Positions 54,224-64,000 of a stretch of DNA of 64,000 bases are shown one piece after another. The notes beneath the pieces were generated by a model that saw nothing but the letters and a program-made list of their open reading frames with translations, made no database searches and was not told the DNA's origin. The stretch is from Capsicum annuum (Eukaryota > Streptophyta > Magnoliopsida > Solanales > Solanaceae): positions 14,664,937 to 14,728,936 of the forward strand of contig NC_061121.1 in NCBI RefSeq assembly GCF_002878395.1, written 5' to 3'. Position 1 is the stretch's first letter, and every line of letters begins with the position of its first letter. The translations under genes were made by a program, and so were the position numbers.

Positions 54224-56564
54224 TCATGAAGTCATAATTTCTTCAAGTTTCAGCTCGTCGCTTGGCTCCGGTTCCATTCCTTGGTTTCTTCTTTCCGCTC
54301 TAATCCAATCTCTGAGGCAAACTAGAACATTCATTGCATTGCTTCCCAATAAGTGTCGGTTGTCTTCAAGCTGCTGTCGTCCCTGACTAAAGGCGCTCTC
54401 TGATGCAACAGTTGACATTGAAACATTCAAGATATCTCTAGCTAATCTTGAAAGCACAGGATACTGTGTTTCATTACTCCTCCACCAATCCAACGTGTTG
54501 ATCCGTCGTCTGCGATCCTCTGGTGCCGTCCGAAGATAATATTTTAGCTCTTCCTGATAAGTTGATGTTTAAGTTCTCTCATCAACACTGTTCCAACAAT
54601 TTAAATCATAAAACGAATCAAAAAAACCACTATGTGCCAGCCTTTTAGAAGATGATGGCTCCTCGGGAGGATGAGGAGCGACAGTTGGAGTGATATTTGT
54701 TAGTACGGCTAAATCAAATAAATCAGCATAGTGATTATATAATTTTTCTATGCAATCCTTTGCATCAGCCGTAGCCGTCCACAAATCAGGCTGTACTTGT
54801 TCAGAATCATGGTTAGTATTTATTTCTAAGTTAGTATAAATAAGAGTACTAAAGTGGCACATATTATTATATTTCATGCACGGATTTAGCATAGCACCAA
54901 CCAAGTAAATAGGGGGAATCGGGAAAAAATATTTTTTAAATTTCGTAAATATGGCGCGAACAACTTCTTTATAACCTTCTTTATTTTTATATTCTTTGAG
55001 CAAATCAGAAATATCGGCTATATATGCCAAAATATTACAAACAGTAGGATAATAAGCACCGGAAAATTCAACCGTAGCTACATAAAATTTTTCTAAAAAC
55101 TTAACAAGATCATTAATTACAACCCAATCAAAATTATGTAGCATGCAATCAGCAGAATCAGTAAATGAACCGCAATGTTGGTTAAAAGCTAGTGTAATAG
55201 GAATTCTATATTTATAACAAGTTTTTAAAAATTCATACGTAGAATTCCATCTAGTATCAATTTCCTCAGGCATCAAAATCGGTGTAAGTCCATTTTCTTG
55301 ACATTTAACTTTAAATTCTCTAATTCTCGATCTACGATTATTTCCTTGAATAAAACCAACGGCAAGACGAATTTTTTCAATATAAAGCTCAAAAAAACTC
55401 AAGACCATCTTTTACAATTAAATTATATATATGACATGCACACTTAATATGAAAAATTTCAGGCAAGGGCGGAGATAGCGTAAATTTTATTTTTGTTATA
55501 GCAGTCTTGTTGTTAGAAGCATTATCAAAAGCAATACATAAAATTTTATTTTCGATACCATAATATCTGACAATTTTAACAATAGAATCAGCAATAAATT
55601 GTCCAATATGTTTACGATCTTCATCATATAAAAAAGCAAGAATATGTTTTTGCACATGAAATTACTATCCATCCAATGACAAGTAACGGTTAAATAATTA
55701 TTTTTATTTACAGCACGACCAAGATCAGAAGTTAGGGACAATCTACATTGAATTTTTTTAACAATGTTGATAAATAAAAACAATATTGTGAATGGAGTCT
55801 AAAAATATCAGACCAACAAGTAGTTCTAGGAATACCATTAAACATAGGATTATAAATTGTTTGTATATAACGAATAAAGGCATCAGAAGAAGGAAAACTA
55901 AAAGGCAAACAACCCACAGCTACCATTTTAGCTATTTCTTCCCGGTCCCTCAATTTATTATACTTCTTCGCTACGTGACCGGTTGTTGGGTCCATTCTAG
56001 TTTGCGTTGGCCCACCAACATCCCCACCACCTTGTGCAATATTTAACTCTCTTTTGTGATCTTCAGCTATATGTCTCATTAACGTACCCGTACCCCCTTG
56101 CTTGCCTCCACTTCTATGCTTATATATTTGTTGACAAATATTGCATTGCACCTCAATATCTGATATACGTTCAAAAAATTTCCATGCAACACTATTTTTT
56201 TACGAGGTCTTGGGGCACTGGGAGGACGGAGAGGGAGATCAACCGATTCAGATCTAACGTTAGCATCTCCTACTGCGGGTGTCTCAGCAATATTTTCATT
56301 ATCTTCGTCTAAATTAACCGCATCTACTTCATTTTCTTCTTCTATACCGTAATTTTCCTGAGCTTCTACATAATCCATATCGTGAGCACCTACACCTATT
56401 TCTTCCTCAAAAGGTGTACCAAGCGGTACCGGAGGCGAAGGCACACGGGTATATGTACTACTTGAACTACCTCTACCACTAGTAATTCGCTTTTTACTAC
56501 CACTACTGCTTACGGGACAAAAAATTTTAACACCTCTAGTAGCGAGGTTTCTTAATTTATCCAT
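54224..56564 (-). pseudogene. hAT transposase (BED finger, RNase H-like core, hAT dimerisation), broken
   Basis: It starts at an ATG (56,564, 'MDKLRNLATRGVK'). An acidic linker leads to a BED zinc finger 'CNICQQIYKHRSGGKQGG' ... 'LMRHIAEDH' (56,148-56,060), reached only after a frameshift near 56,180. The catalytic core shows 'LCIAFDNASNNKTAI' and 'CACHIYNLIV' (55,560-55,410), 'DTRWNSTYEFL' (55,262-55,230), then a hAT-like RNase H-fold region to 54,569. The C-terminal dimerisation block is 'STVASESAFSQGRQQLEDNR' (54,415-54,355). Stops or frame changes near 55,730, 55,660, 55,400 and 54,570 show that the gene is dead. Readable domain order is that of a full Ac-type transposase of about 700 residues. 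Confidence 0.9.
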
Positions 56565-57277
56565 AATATAAATTAAATTAAACTAAAAATATTCAAAATA
56601 TACAAATATAATAAAATTAAATATTAAACAATTAGTACAATAAATAAAAATTAAACGTAAGAGATGGAACGACAATACCAAATTTTGGAAGTATTCGAAG
56701 GTTGCGACTTTAGAAACTTCCGCTCGTACTTTGTAAACGAAAAATTAAAAAATTAAAGTGAACACTTTAAGAAATTAAATATATTGAATATTTGAGAATT
56801 GAGAATTGATATTTGAGAGAGAATGAGATTTGAGAGAGTGAAAAATTGTGTGAAAAATGATTTGAAGTTGTAGGGTATTTATAGAATTTTTTTGGGATTA
56901 AAAAATATTTTTTAAAGTTAATTTTTTTTTTTAATAAACGGGCCCAAACTAGCCGTTTGGACCCAAAAACGGCTATATAGCCGTTGGGCCAACGTCTAGT
57001 TTGGCCCAAAATCCTTTTTTTCTTTAAAAAAAAACAAAGGTATCTGGACCGGGCTTGGTCCGGGCCGGGTTAGCCGGGCCCATTTTAAAAAAATAACCAG
57101 CCCGGGATCCGAAACCCTAAAGTCCTAGGGCTTACCGGGCCGGATCAAGCCAGGTCGGGTTAGTTACAAGGGCCAAGTCGGGCCGGGTCGGTCCGACCCA
57201 CTTGACACCCTTAGTTTAGTGACTATAAAATCATTCCCATATTAGTATTGAGATCTATTATTGAGATTTATCCTTAA

Positions 57278-57390
57278 ATAATCTACTCTTGCCACTATAA
57301 TATAACTAAAGAAGATATGTCCTAGATATAGTGGCTAAATAGTAAATCCAATTTCAAATTGTAAAAGTTTTTTCGTTGCTACTTTGGAGG
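57278..57390 (+). other. 3' flank of O-methyltransferase
   Basis: About 110 bp of AT-rich sequence between the stop codon and the next Copia element, presumably 3' untranslated sequence. Confidence 0.4.
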
Positions 57391-57571
57391 TGAAGAAAAA
57401 CAACAATTGAGAAGGAAAATCTTCTTTCGTATTTCACTGTATATCCATAAATCTGTACATAGTAGTATAAATAGGTGAAAAACTCTAACAGACTCTAATA
57501 AAATTGTACACTTGGCCTAATGTTATTGGTTGTTGCCTGTACAAATTTATTCCGTGCAATCTTTTTGTGCA
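57391..57571 (-). repeat. 3' LTR of the 181-bp-LTR Copia
   Basis: Direct repeat of 61,491-61,671. It contains 'agtataaataggtgaaaaac', which on the minus strand gives 'cacctatttatact' rather than a TATA box; 'tacacttggcctaatgttat' is identical in both LTRs. It follows the coding region without a recognisable polypurine tract. Confidence 0.9.
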
Positions 57572-57579
57572 AGGACTTT

Positions 57580-60500
57580 CACCAATGCTTATAAAAAATT
57601 CGTTGATGGAACGACAACTATCTGGGCAAGTCGCTCAGTCTGCATCACAAAAATCTACAAGCTTTAGTGAAGGAGATGAAGTCATAAAAAGTCCTAATCC
57701 AGGGTTACCAAGCAAATAACGAAGGACATGAATAGTTGCATCAAGATGTGGCTTTCGAGGATGTTGCATATATTGACTCAAATGTTGGACGGAGAAAGCC
57801 AGATCAAGCCATGTGTGAGTCATATAGTTTAATTGGCCCATTAATCTCCGATATAAGGTAGGATCTAGAAGAGGATCTCCTTCATCTACTTTCAATCTCA
57901 AAGATGGGTCTAAAGGTGATTTGACAGGTGCTAGATCAAAATAGTTATACTCATTAAGCACCTCAAGTATGAATTTCCTCTGATTCAAGATCAATCCTTC
58001 TGCTTTCTGGATGACTTCCATCCCCAAGAAATAGTGTAAGTTTCCCAAGTCTTTGATTTGAAATTCTGAGTATAAGAAACTTTTCAAAGCATGTATCTCT
58101 TGGATGCCATCACCCGTTAGGACTATATCATCAACGCACACTGCCAAAATAGAAATAGAAGTACCCTTGTGCTTATAAAATAAAGAGTAATCATTAAGAG
58201 AATGAACATAACCTTTAAATTCAAGGGTTGTAGTGAGTCTAGAGTACCACTGGCGTGAAGCCTGTTTTAAACCATAGAGACTTTTCCGCAAACGACATAC
58301 ATGTGAAGGGCTAGGAGGCTGAACACCTTTCGAAAACTGCATGTAAACTTCTTCATCTAACTCACTATGTAAAAACACATTGTTGACGTCCAGTTGAAAT
58401 AATCCCCATCATTTTTTAACTTCTATAGCAAGTATGCATCTAATGGTAGTGATCTTAACCACCAGGTTGAACGTTTCAGTAAAATCGACTCCTTCTCTTT
58501 GTATATCCCCTCTCACAACAAGTTTAGCTTTTAATATTTCAACCGAACCATCAGATTTAAGATTAACTTTATATACCCACTTACATGGCAGAGATTTTCT
58601 CCCAGTAGGAAGCTGTACTACTTTCCAAGTATTGTTAGTAATCAAAGCATCAAATTCTTTGGCCGTTGCATCTTGCTAACCTGGATGTAGAAATAGTAGA
58701 ATTAGGAGTAGGAGAAGAAACAGAAGCGGGTGAGGAAACAGAGAAGGGGGAACTGGAAACGGTAGGGACTTGGGAAGAAGTAGTAGTAGAGCTAGGCACA
58801 TTGATGAAATCTGAAAAATCATCTGAAATTGAAACATTTGAGGGCACAGGAAAAATAGGAATAGTAGTGTTAATTGATTTAAAAGGGAAAGTTTTCTCAT
58901 AAAAAACTACATTCCTGCTAACGATAAACTTTTGAGTTTTTAAATTGAGTAATTTGTAACCTTTTTTCCCAAAGGGATAACCAAGAAAAATGCAAGGATC
59001 TGCTCTAGGCTCTAGTTTATGTCTTTCTTGAGTTAAAGTAGATGCAAAACATAAGCATCTAAAGCTCCTTAGATGAGTATAATAAGGAGTTGTACTGAAT
59101 AAAATATGATAGGGTGTTTTGAACTTTAGAACCTTAGAAGGACATCTGTTGATGAGGTATGCCACTGCCATAACACAGTCACCCCAAAATTTTTAGGCTA
59201 GATGCGACTGAAACAGTAAAGCTCTAGACATCTCAAGTAGATATTTATGCTTTCTTTCTACCACATCATTTTGTTGTGGTTTGTCTACACAAGATGTTTG
59301 GTGAATGATACCTTGAGAAGAAAGAAAAAAAGAAGTTTCTACACTAGATCCAAGTTCCCAGGAATTGTCAGATCTTATTATTTTCACCCTTTTATCAAAT
59401 TATCGTTCCACCATTGCTAAGAAATGTTTTAAAACTGAAAAAGCATTGCTTTTAGTGGATAAAAGATATATCCAAGCCCCTCTACTAAAATCATCCACTA
59501 TTGTAAAAAAATACTTATAACCATCATATGTGGGAATGTGAAAAGGACCCTAACTATCAATATGAATAAGATCAAAAATTTGTTTAGAAGTAATGTTACC
59601 CATAGAAAAAGGGAGCTTGGATTGTCTAGCAAGGGGACAAATTTCACAAGGCACATCAAACTTTGAATAAACGGAAATAGGAATTTCGTTGATATTTCTC
59701 ATATTGGATAAAGGCATATGTCCTAATCTAATATGCCATAACTTTTTATTTACATCAGAGAAAGAAAGACTTGAGAAAGCAATAGAATTGCTACTCTTTG
59801 ATTGAAAGACTGAACTAGAAAAATTACTACTAGGTTTACTAGATTTGAAAACACAAGGTTGATTACTCTGTAACACATAACGACCATTTCTGGATTCACC
59901 AAGCATCATTGGGCTCTTCGTTGAAGGATCCTGCATAAAACAGAGAGATGAAGAGAAGATCAATAAATGATGAAATTGTTCACATAACTTTTGAACAAAT
60001 AACAAATTGAAATGGAAACTTAGGACAAACAAAACATTAGTGATAATGAAATTTGGAAATAGTCTTATAGAACCTGCATGTGTTACTCTGACCCTATGAG
60101 AGTTAAGAAGTTTGACAAATGATGCTCTAGGCAATAACTTAAGGGAATTAAAGTAATCTTTGTGAAAAGTCATGTGTTGACTTTCCCCCGAATCTATGAT
60201 CCATGAATTAGGATAGATTTCTTTGTGAGAAATTTCAGAATGAAAAGAAAAAGGTACAGGACTTATACCACCACAATTAACATTAGCTATGGCCTCAGTT
60301 TCAGTGTTTTGATCACCAATTTTTCCTTGGTTAAGCATGTGTTTGATTTGATTCAGTTGTTCTTGAGTGAATAGTTTTTCTGTCTCCGTAGGGTCAACAT
60401 TGTAGTAAAACTGATTCCCTACACCTTCTTCTGAAGAAACTGCATTGCCTTGTGCTGTGTGTGTATTGTTCTTTGTCCTGGTAAACTTAAAATCGACTAA

Positions 60501-61408
60501 AAAACCATGAATCTTATAACAATAATCAATGATAGGTCCTGATTTCCTGCAATATTTGCTAACAAGGTTAGACTTTTTATTATCATTATAAAACTTCATT
60601 CCTTTGTTAACCGGAGGAGGGGGTCTTCTGTTAAAATTATTCTTTCCAGTAGCTACAAAAGTAGATCCATCTCTAGGATATTTGGTGGTTGTGAGCACTT
60701 CCCTTTGTTTGTATTCTTGCATGAGTAGTGCATAAGCATTAGCGATAGATGGCAAAGGAGAAATCAGTAAGATATTACCTCTAGCACTATAATAAGACTC
60801 ATTCAAACCCATGAGGAATTGTACCAGCCTCAGATCCTGCTTTGCCTTGATATTCTTGTCTTTTGCTCTGCAAGTACAGTCACAACTACACATGATGAAG
60901 GCATCCAAACATCAAGCTCATCCCATAATCGCTTGATCTTTGTGTAGTAAGTTGCAATGTCACAAGTACCTTGTGAAAGGTCACTCAGTTTCTTTTGAAG
61001 TTGAAAAAGCTTAGCTCCGCTGCTTTGGCCAAACCTTGCTTCCAAATCATTCCACAACTCCTTAGTTGGGGATGAGTAGATGACACTTTCCGAAATCTCC
61101 CGAGAAAGAGAGTTTAAAAGCCAGGAGATCACCATGTTGTTGGCCCTGCTCCAAGCCTTGTATAGATCTTTGTTTTCAGTTGGTGCAATGGTCGATCCAT
61201 CAATGAAACCTATCGTATTTTTGGTAGTCAACGCAATCATCATTATCCTATTCCATCCTGCAAAACTTTTTCCATCAAAAGGAGTATTCACCAGCAAAGT
61301 ACCCAGTGAATCAGACGGAGAGATGAAATAAGGATGGGAGGATGAAGTAAAATCAGTAGCAGCAGGTACTGTAGTTCTTCGAGCTATTACAGTTGAATTA
61401 TCACTCAT
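57580..61408 (-). pseudogene. Copia gag-pol polyprotein, broken
   Basis: Starts at ATG 61,408 ('MSDNSTVIARR'). Gag: 'FDGKSFAGWNRIMMIAL', 'LWNDLEARFGQSSGAKLFQL' (61,270-61,000). The zinc knuckle 'YCRKSGPIIDYC' has lost its first Cys and His (60,550-60,510). Protease: 'WIIDSGESQHM' (60,210-60,170). GAG-pre-integrase: 'LWHIRLGHMPL' (59,740-59,710). Integrase: '[20 protein letters not shown]' (59,310-59,250) and '[14 protein letters not shown]'. Reverse transcriptase: '[14 protein letters not shown]', '[14 protein letters not shown]', '[13 protein letters not shown]' (Tyr of YVDD replaced by Cys). RNase H begins ('VDFCDAD') then hits a stop and the LTR. Stops between segments (59,550; 59,390; 59,190; 58,650; 58,400) show inactivity. 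Confidence 0.9.
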
Positions 61409-61490
61409 GATTGAAAAGAAGTGAGTCACGGTGTGGGAATTTGGAAAAAAAAAGATAGAATAAGGATTCAAAGCCCTTGCTCTAATACCA

Positions 61491-61671
61491 TGAAGAAAAA
61501 CAATAATTCAGAAGAAAAATTTTCTTTTGTATTTCACTATGTATCCATAAATCTATACATGGTAGTATAAATAAGTGAAAAACTCTAACCGGCTCTAATA
61601 AAAGTGTACACTTGGCCTAATGTTATTGGTTGTTGCCTATACAAATTTATTTTGTGTAATCTTTTTGTGCA
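61491..61671 (-). repeat. 5' LTR of the 181-bp-LTR Copia
   Basis: Same length as the left LTR, bounded by TGAAGAAAAAC on the left and 'ctttttgtgca' on the right. The primer binding site adjoins it at 61,490. Confidence 0.9.
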
Positions 61672-61779
61672 AGGAAAAAATATATATAAGAAATTCTTAA
61701 GAGGATTTTGTGATAATCACTTGATTTAAGAAAATTATGCCAATTATTCTCTTGCAAAGCAATAAATGTCCAGGGTAAT

Positions 61780-62001
61780 TTAGTCTTTTGCTAAATCTTC
61801 TTCATTTTCTTTCATCCTCTTTCTTCTTAGCTCTTGTTTGTTGATGGTAATCGGAAAAGCAATCGGACAAATTATTTTCACACCAACAGGAGGCAAGGCA
61901 GTCAACCTCCTTTGTACGTTTTTTGCTAATGAATAAACTAGGTAGGGGACTATACCTAATCCCCCATCACTATAGGAAAACTGTGTGGATGGTGTGTACA
62001 T
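61780..62001 (-). CDS. Hypothetical 73-residue protein
   Basis: Open frame from an ATG at 62,001 ('MYTPSTQFSYSDGGLGIVPY') to TAA. The middle has hydrophobic stretches ('LGIVPYLVYSLA', 'VGVKIICPIAFPI') and the end is a charged helix ('NKQELRRKRMKENEEDLAKD'). Codon and residue composition look more protein-like than most accidental frames here, but no promoter, splice sites or family can be named. It may be one exon of a longer gene or chance. Confidence 0.3.
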   Translation of the reverse strand: MYTPSTQFSYSDGGLGIVPYLVYSLAKNVQRRLTALPPVGVKIICPIAFPITINKQELRRKRMKENEEDLAKD

Positions 62002-62009
62002 ATATATAT

Positions 62010-62690
62010 ATATTAGAAAAATATATGCTCAGTTTTGAAGTTCAATCTTTCTTTCATCTCAATAGTTTCTAAGCGCGCGTTTCGTACATACGTGTGTTTT
62101 ATGTGAATAAGTATATAATCTTATGAAATTACATATAGTAGTGAATGTGCACCTGAGCAGTAGACTGAGAAAGATCAATCAACTCATGTAAAAGTATGTT
62201 TTCATGAACTTACTTTTTTTTTTTTTGGGAAAACCATCTACCGAGCACTCAGTTCTTGAGGTAGTGGGGGGTTTGACATAGACCAGGCCATATTAATTTA
62301 ATAAAAAAAACTAAACAAAGGAGGGAGACATAAAATCAAAACCTCCGAAAAACGTAAAGTTTTAACATATTAAAAGTAAAGTTTGAAATGCTATGCCTGT
62401 TTTGAACTAGAATTAAAAACACGACTAAAATTCAATCACTAATACTAAAAACAGGTCGAAAATCGAGGCTCAAAACCAACTAAGGCCCTCGATTATAGTA
62501 TAAAATTGACGCAAAATCAATAGATTATAACATCGAAAAAATGATTGGTCGGTTTACCCATAATGATGCAAAGTCTACGGTATACCAAACGAATCGATGG
62601 ACCCTCAAAGCACAAGTATATTTTTTACATGGATTTGACATGGGTCAACATCGATTGCAGTCTATTAAGCGTTACCAACAGCTTAAAATT
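62010..62690. other. Spacer
   Basis: T-run at 62,213-62,226. A 68-codon frame at 62,541-62,747 enters the following repeat and has no supporting features. No gene is recognised. Confidence 0.4.
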
Positions 62691-62698
62691 GTTTATTT

Positions 62699-63056
62699 AA
62701 CCACCCCCAAATCATGTGATTATGTGTTTAAACTTTTTTTAATTTAATTATTTCCTTTTCACCACCCCCAAATCATGTGATTATGTCCTTTAATTTTTTT
62801 AATTTAATTAATTTTCTTTAACCTCCCCCAAATCATGTGATTATGTTTTAAAAAAAAATTAATTTAATTATTTTCTTTCACCAATCCCAAAACATGTGAT
62901 TATCTATTTAAATCTTTTTTAACTAATTATTTTCTTTCACCAGTCTCAAAATAAGTTATTATATTTTTAAATCTTTTTCAATTTAATATTTTCTTTCACC
63001 AGCCCCAAATCATGTGATTATTTGTTTAAACTTTTTTTAATTTAATTATTTTCTTT
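62699..63056 (+). repeat. ~60-bp tandem repeat, six copies
   Basis: The unit is 'accacccccaaatcatgtga', 'ttatgtgtttaaactttttt', 'taatttaattattttctttc'. Copies begin near 62,699, 62,759, 62,821, 62,880, 62,938 and 62,998. The third to fifth copies are the most changed. There is no coding content. Confidence 0.9.
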
Positions 63057-63287
63057 CAAACTACAAGCTACTGATGGCCCATCGATTCATATGGTCTGCA
63101 ATCGACTTATATGTTTGATCGAGGAGTGACTACGGCTAAGATCGATGATAGACTACATATCATTTTTTACTCTTCGTGAATTTAATCAAGTCATTGTACA
63201 ATTGTGTTCATTGAACAAGGAATAAATATTTGAAAAGTTGGTTGTATAGAAGAATAACCAACACAAAAAGCAACAACCCAAAAAAGC

Positions 63288-64000
63288 CTATGTAACATTT
63301 GTTGGCCATGCTACAAGTGGTTCTTTTGTGCCCGGATTTCTTGCATATTGAACACTTATTCCTCCTTTTGGACTTGAATGTTTCATCGATGCCCTTAACG
63401 CGTTTGACTTTCTTCCTTCCGAGTTTGGGACCATAGGGGGTGGAAAAATCTTAGTGTCTTGCAATTCCTGTGGCACAGTCTATTCGAACTCTGGAGGGAC
63501 AATGTTAATAACTTCAGAGTATGTGAGGAGGTAAGTTTCAACTTTATAAATTGACGAAGAGTACTCGTATATGGAGTTACCATAACCTTCGCCATCACCA
63601 TACTTTGCTCGCAAAGCGGCCATCGCATTTTCACATGGCATTTTCACCAAGTCATATTTCCTACAAGAATAACTCATCTCCAAGAGATTGGCCTTGACAG
63701 TAACACCGTTGCCGAACACGATGAATTGATCGAGATCCCAATTTATATTAGTCACATACAAGGAATCGCTCGCACTCTTATCATCCCTTAGAATCATTTC
63801 TGCACAAGGCACAAATTTGTTGTTTGTACTGTCGACAAAGGCATGCCGCTCCCTATACTTTTCACCAAATTTTTTAGTAATTGAATTGAATATGTATGAC
63901 ACGGGCTACTCCCATTCATCCGTCAACACTGACTTGGGCGACTCAACGATGTTTATGGTCATCACATCGTACCTATTGTTCGGGAAGTATGCTCTACTCC
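63288..64000 (-). pseudogene. MULE (MuDR-type) transposase C-terminus, broken, runs off the window
   Basis: Reading from the window edge leftward: 'RAYFPNNRYDVMTINIVESP' then a stop near 63,905; 'SYIFNSITKKFGEKYRERHA'; a SWIM-type finger region 'SYSCRKYDLVKMPCENAMAA' (about 63,670-63,610), in which one Cys and the final His of the CxC...CxH pattern are replaced; 'SEVINIVPPEFE' and TAG at 63,480. After a one-base frame change, a basic stretch and the zinc knuckle 'CSICKKSGHKRTTC' (63,352-63,308) follow, as at the end of MuDR-type transposases. At least two stops, a frameshift and lost zinc ligands show that it is dead. The catalytic core lies outside the window. Confidence 0.85.

Larger units (their letters stand above)
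52242..57213 (-). mobile_element. hAT transposon, 4.97 kb, inside O-methyltransferase exon 2
   Basis: Imperfect terminal inverted repeats (TATGGCTGTCAAGTGGG at left; TAAGGGTGTCAAGTGGG inverted at right) and a perfect 8-bp target duplication GTTTAGTG (52,234-52,241; 57,214-57,221) identify a hAT element. GC-rich 'gggccgggtc' subterminal repeats contrast with the AT-rich interior. It contains a ~157-bp satellite array at the left and one minus-strand transposase gene with several lesions. Since the duplication is perfect, insertion is recent relative to other events here. Confidence 0.95.
51074..57277 (+). pseudogene. Plant O-methyltransferase (COMT-type family), disrupted by hAT insertion
   Basis: Two exons: 51,074-51,896 and 51,995-57,277 (intron 51,897-51,994, GT-AG, phase 0), the usual structure of this SAM-dependent family that methylates phenolic hydroxyls. 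Exon 1 has a dimerisation domain ('IWNHTFNFINSMSLKCAIQL'), a Glu/Lys-rich insertion (51,350-51,405) and the SAM-binding motif 'LVDIGGGTGTLAKAIV'. Exon 2 has the catalytic 'LHDWSDEDC' with the base His, then 'AKLFSDSGFS'. The hAT element (52,242-57,213) splits the next codon. After it, 'DYKIIPILVLRSIIEIYP' and TAA complete the usual C-terminus. Independently, two one-base losses near 51,079 and 51,122 break the N-terminus. The substrate cannot be told from sequence. Confidence 0.9.
57391..61671 (-). mobile_element. Copia retrotransposon with 181-bp LTRs, 4.28 kb
   Basis: LTRs at 57,391-57,571 and 61,491-61,671 are equal in length and differ at about a dozen positions. The primer binding site beside the right LTR reads TGGTATTAGAGCAAGGG on the minus strand, close to the initiator-methionine tRNA site. 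The element is thus transcribed right to left. Coding order is gag, protease, integrase, reverse transcriptase, then an RNase H cut short at the left LTR. I find no matching 5-bp duplication (GGAGG on the left, AGGAA on the right), so the flanks may have changed. Confidence 0.9.

Noticed and set aside
56767..57009. 80-codon minus-strand frame
   Set aside because: It lies upstream of the transposase start in the hAT terminal region; composition is Phe/Ser-rich from T-runs and there is no relative.
57386..61676. Target duplication of the 181-bp-LTR Copia
   Set aside because: GGAGG on the left and AGGAA on the right do not match, so no duplication is claimed.
1..64000. tRNA or rRNA genes
   Set aside because: Only tRNA-like B boxes within SINE-like repeats were seen; no complete cloverleaf or rRNA segment was recognised by eye.

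Overview
The window is plant nuclear DNA, almost certainly from a Solanaceae species. The strongest clue is a minus-strand SINE at about 31,955-32,100 that looks like the Solanaceae TS family (3' end of TTG repeats, diagnostic body sequence). Copia, Gypsy, CACTA, hAT and MULE types typical of that family support this, as do spliceable GT-AG introns, TATA boxes and AT-rich spacers. There is no bacterial-style gene organisation. I saw no rRNA, tRNA or CRISPR locus.

Layout. 1-1,201 is the 3' part of a Gypsy LTR. About 1,202-18,849 is an LTR resembling Tat/Ogre elements, split by a complete 15.3-kb CACTA transposon (1,709-17,026, target duplication CCA). The CACTA itself carries a 4.0-kb Copia element (2,175-6,186, target duplication TAATC). 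The CACTA has palindromic subterminal repeats, a probable untranslated first exon, an intron filled with a minisatellite, and decayed TNP2-like and Transposase_24-like genes. A satellite of about 95-bp units follows (18,850-20,880).

21.7-42 kb is the unusual part. It holds at least a dozen very small genes and broken copies on both strands, mostly coding for 60-130-residue coiled-coil or Pro/Asn-tailed proteins. Several have a TATA box 65-80 bp before the ATG, or a TATA box plus an intron in the 5' leader. They fall into small families (22.9/28.2/30.6 kb; 25.5/40.4/41.6 kb; 31.3/38.5 kb; 23.5/24.8 kb). A GRF zinc-finger pseudogene opens the cluster. Solo LTRs, SINEs and roughly 650-bp decayed repeats lie between them.

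42.9-48 kb is a minus-strand FAR1/FHY3-like (MULE-derived) pseudogene cut by a 2.9-kb solo Gypsy LTR with target duplication ACAAT. 48.3-57.3 kb holds an O-methyltransferase locus: a truncated first-exon copy, three copies of its upstream region, a Copia remnant, and a two-exon O-methyltransferase pseudogene. A 4.97-kb hAT transposon sits in exon 2 of that pseudogene with a perfect 8-bp duplication (GTTTAGTG). 57.4-61.7 kb is a Copia element with 181-bp LTRs and a deleted RNase H. The right end holds a 60-bp tandem repeat and a MULE transposase pseudogene running off the window.

Taken together, this is a transposon-rich region where host genes (O-methyltransferase, FAR1-like, GRF) have been broken by point changes and insertions. 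The only intact-looking coding sequences are the small unrecognised proteins between 23 and 41 kb, which are the best candidate for something undescribed.
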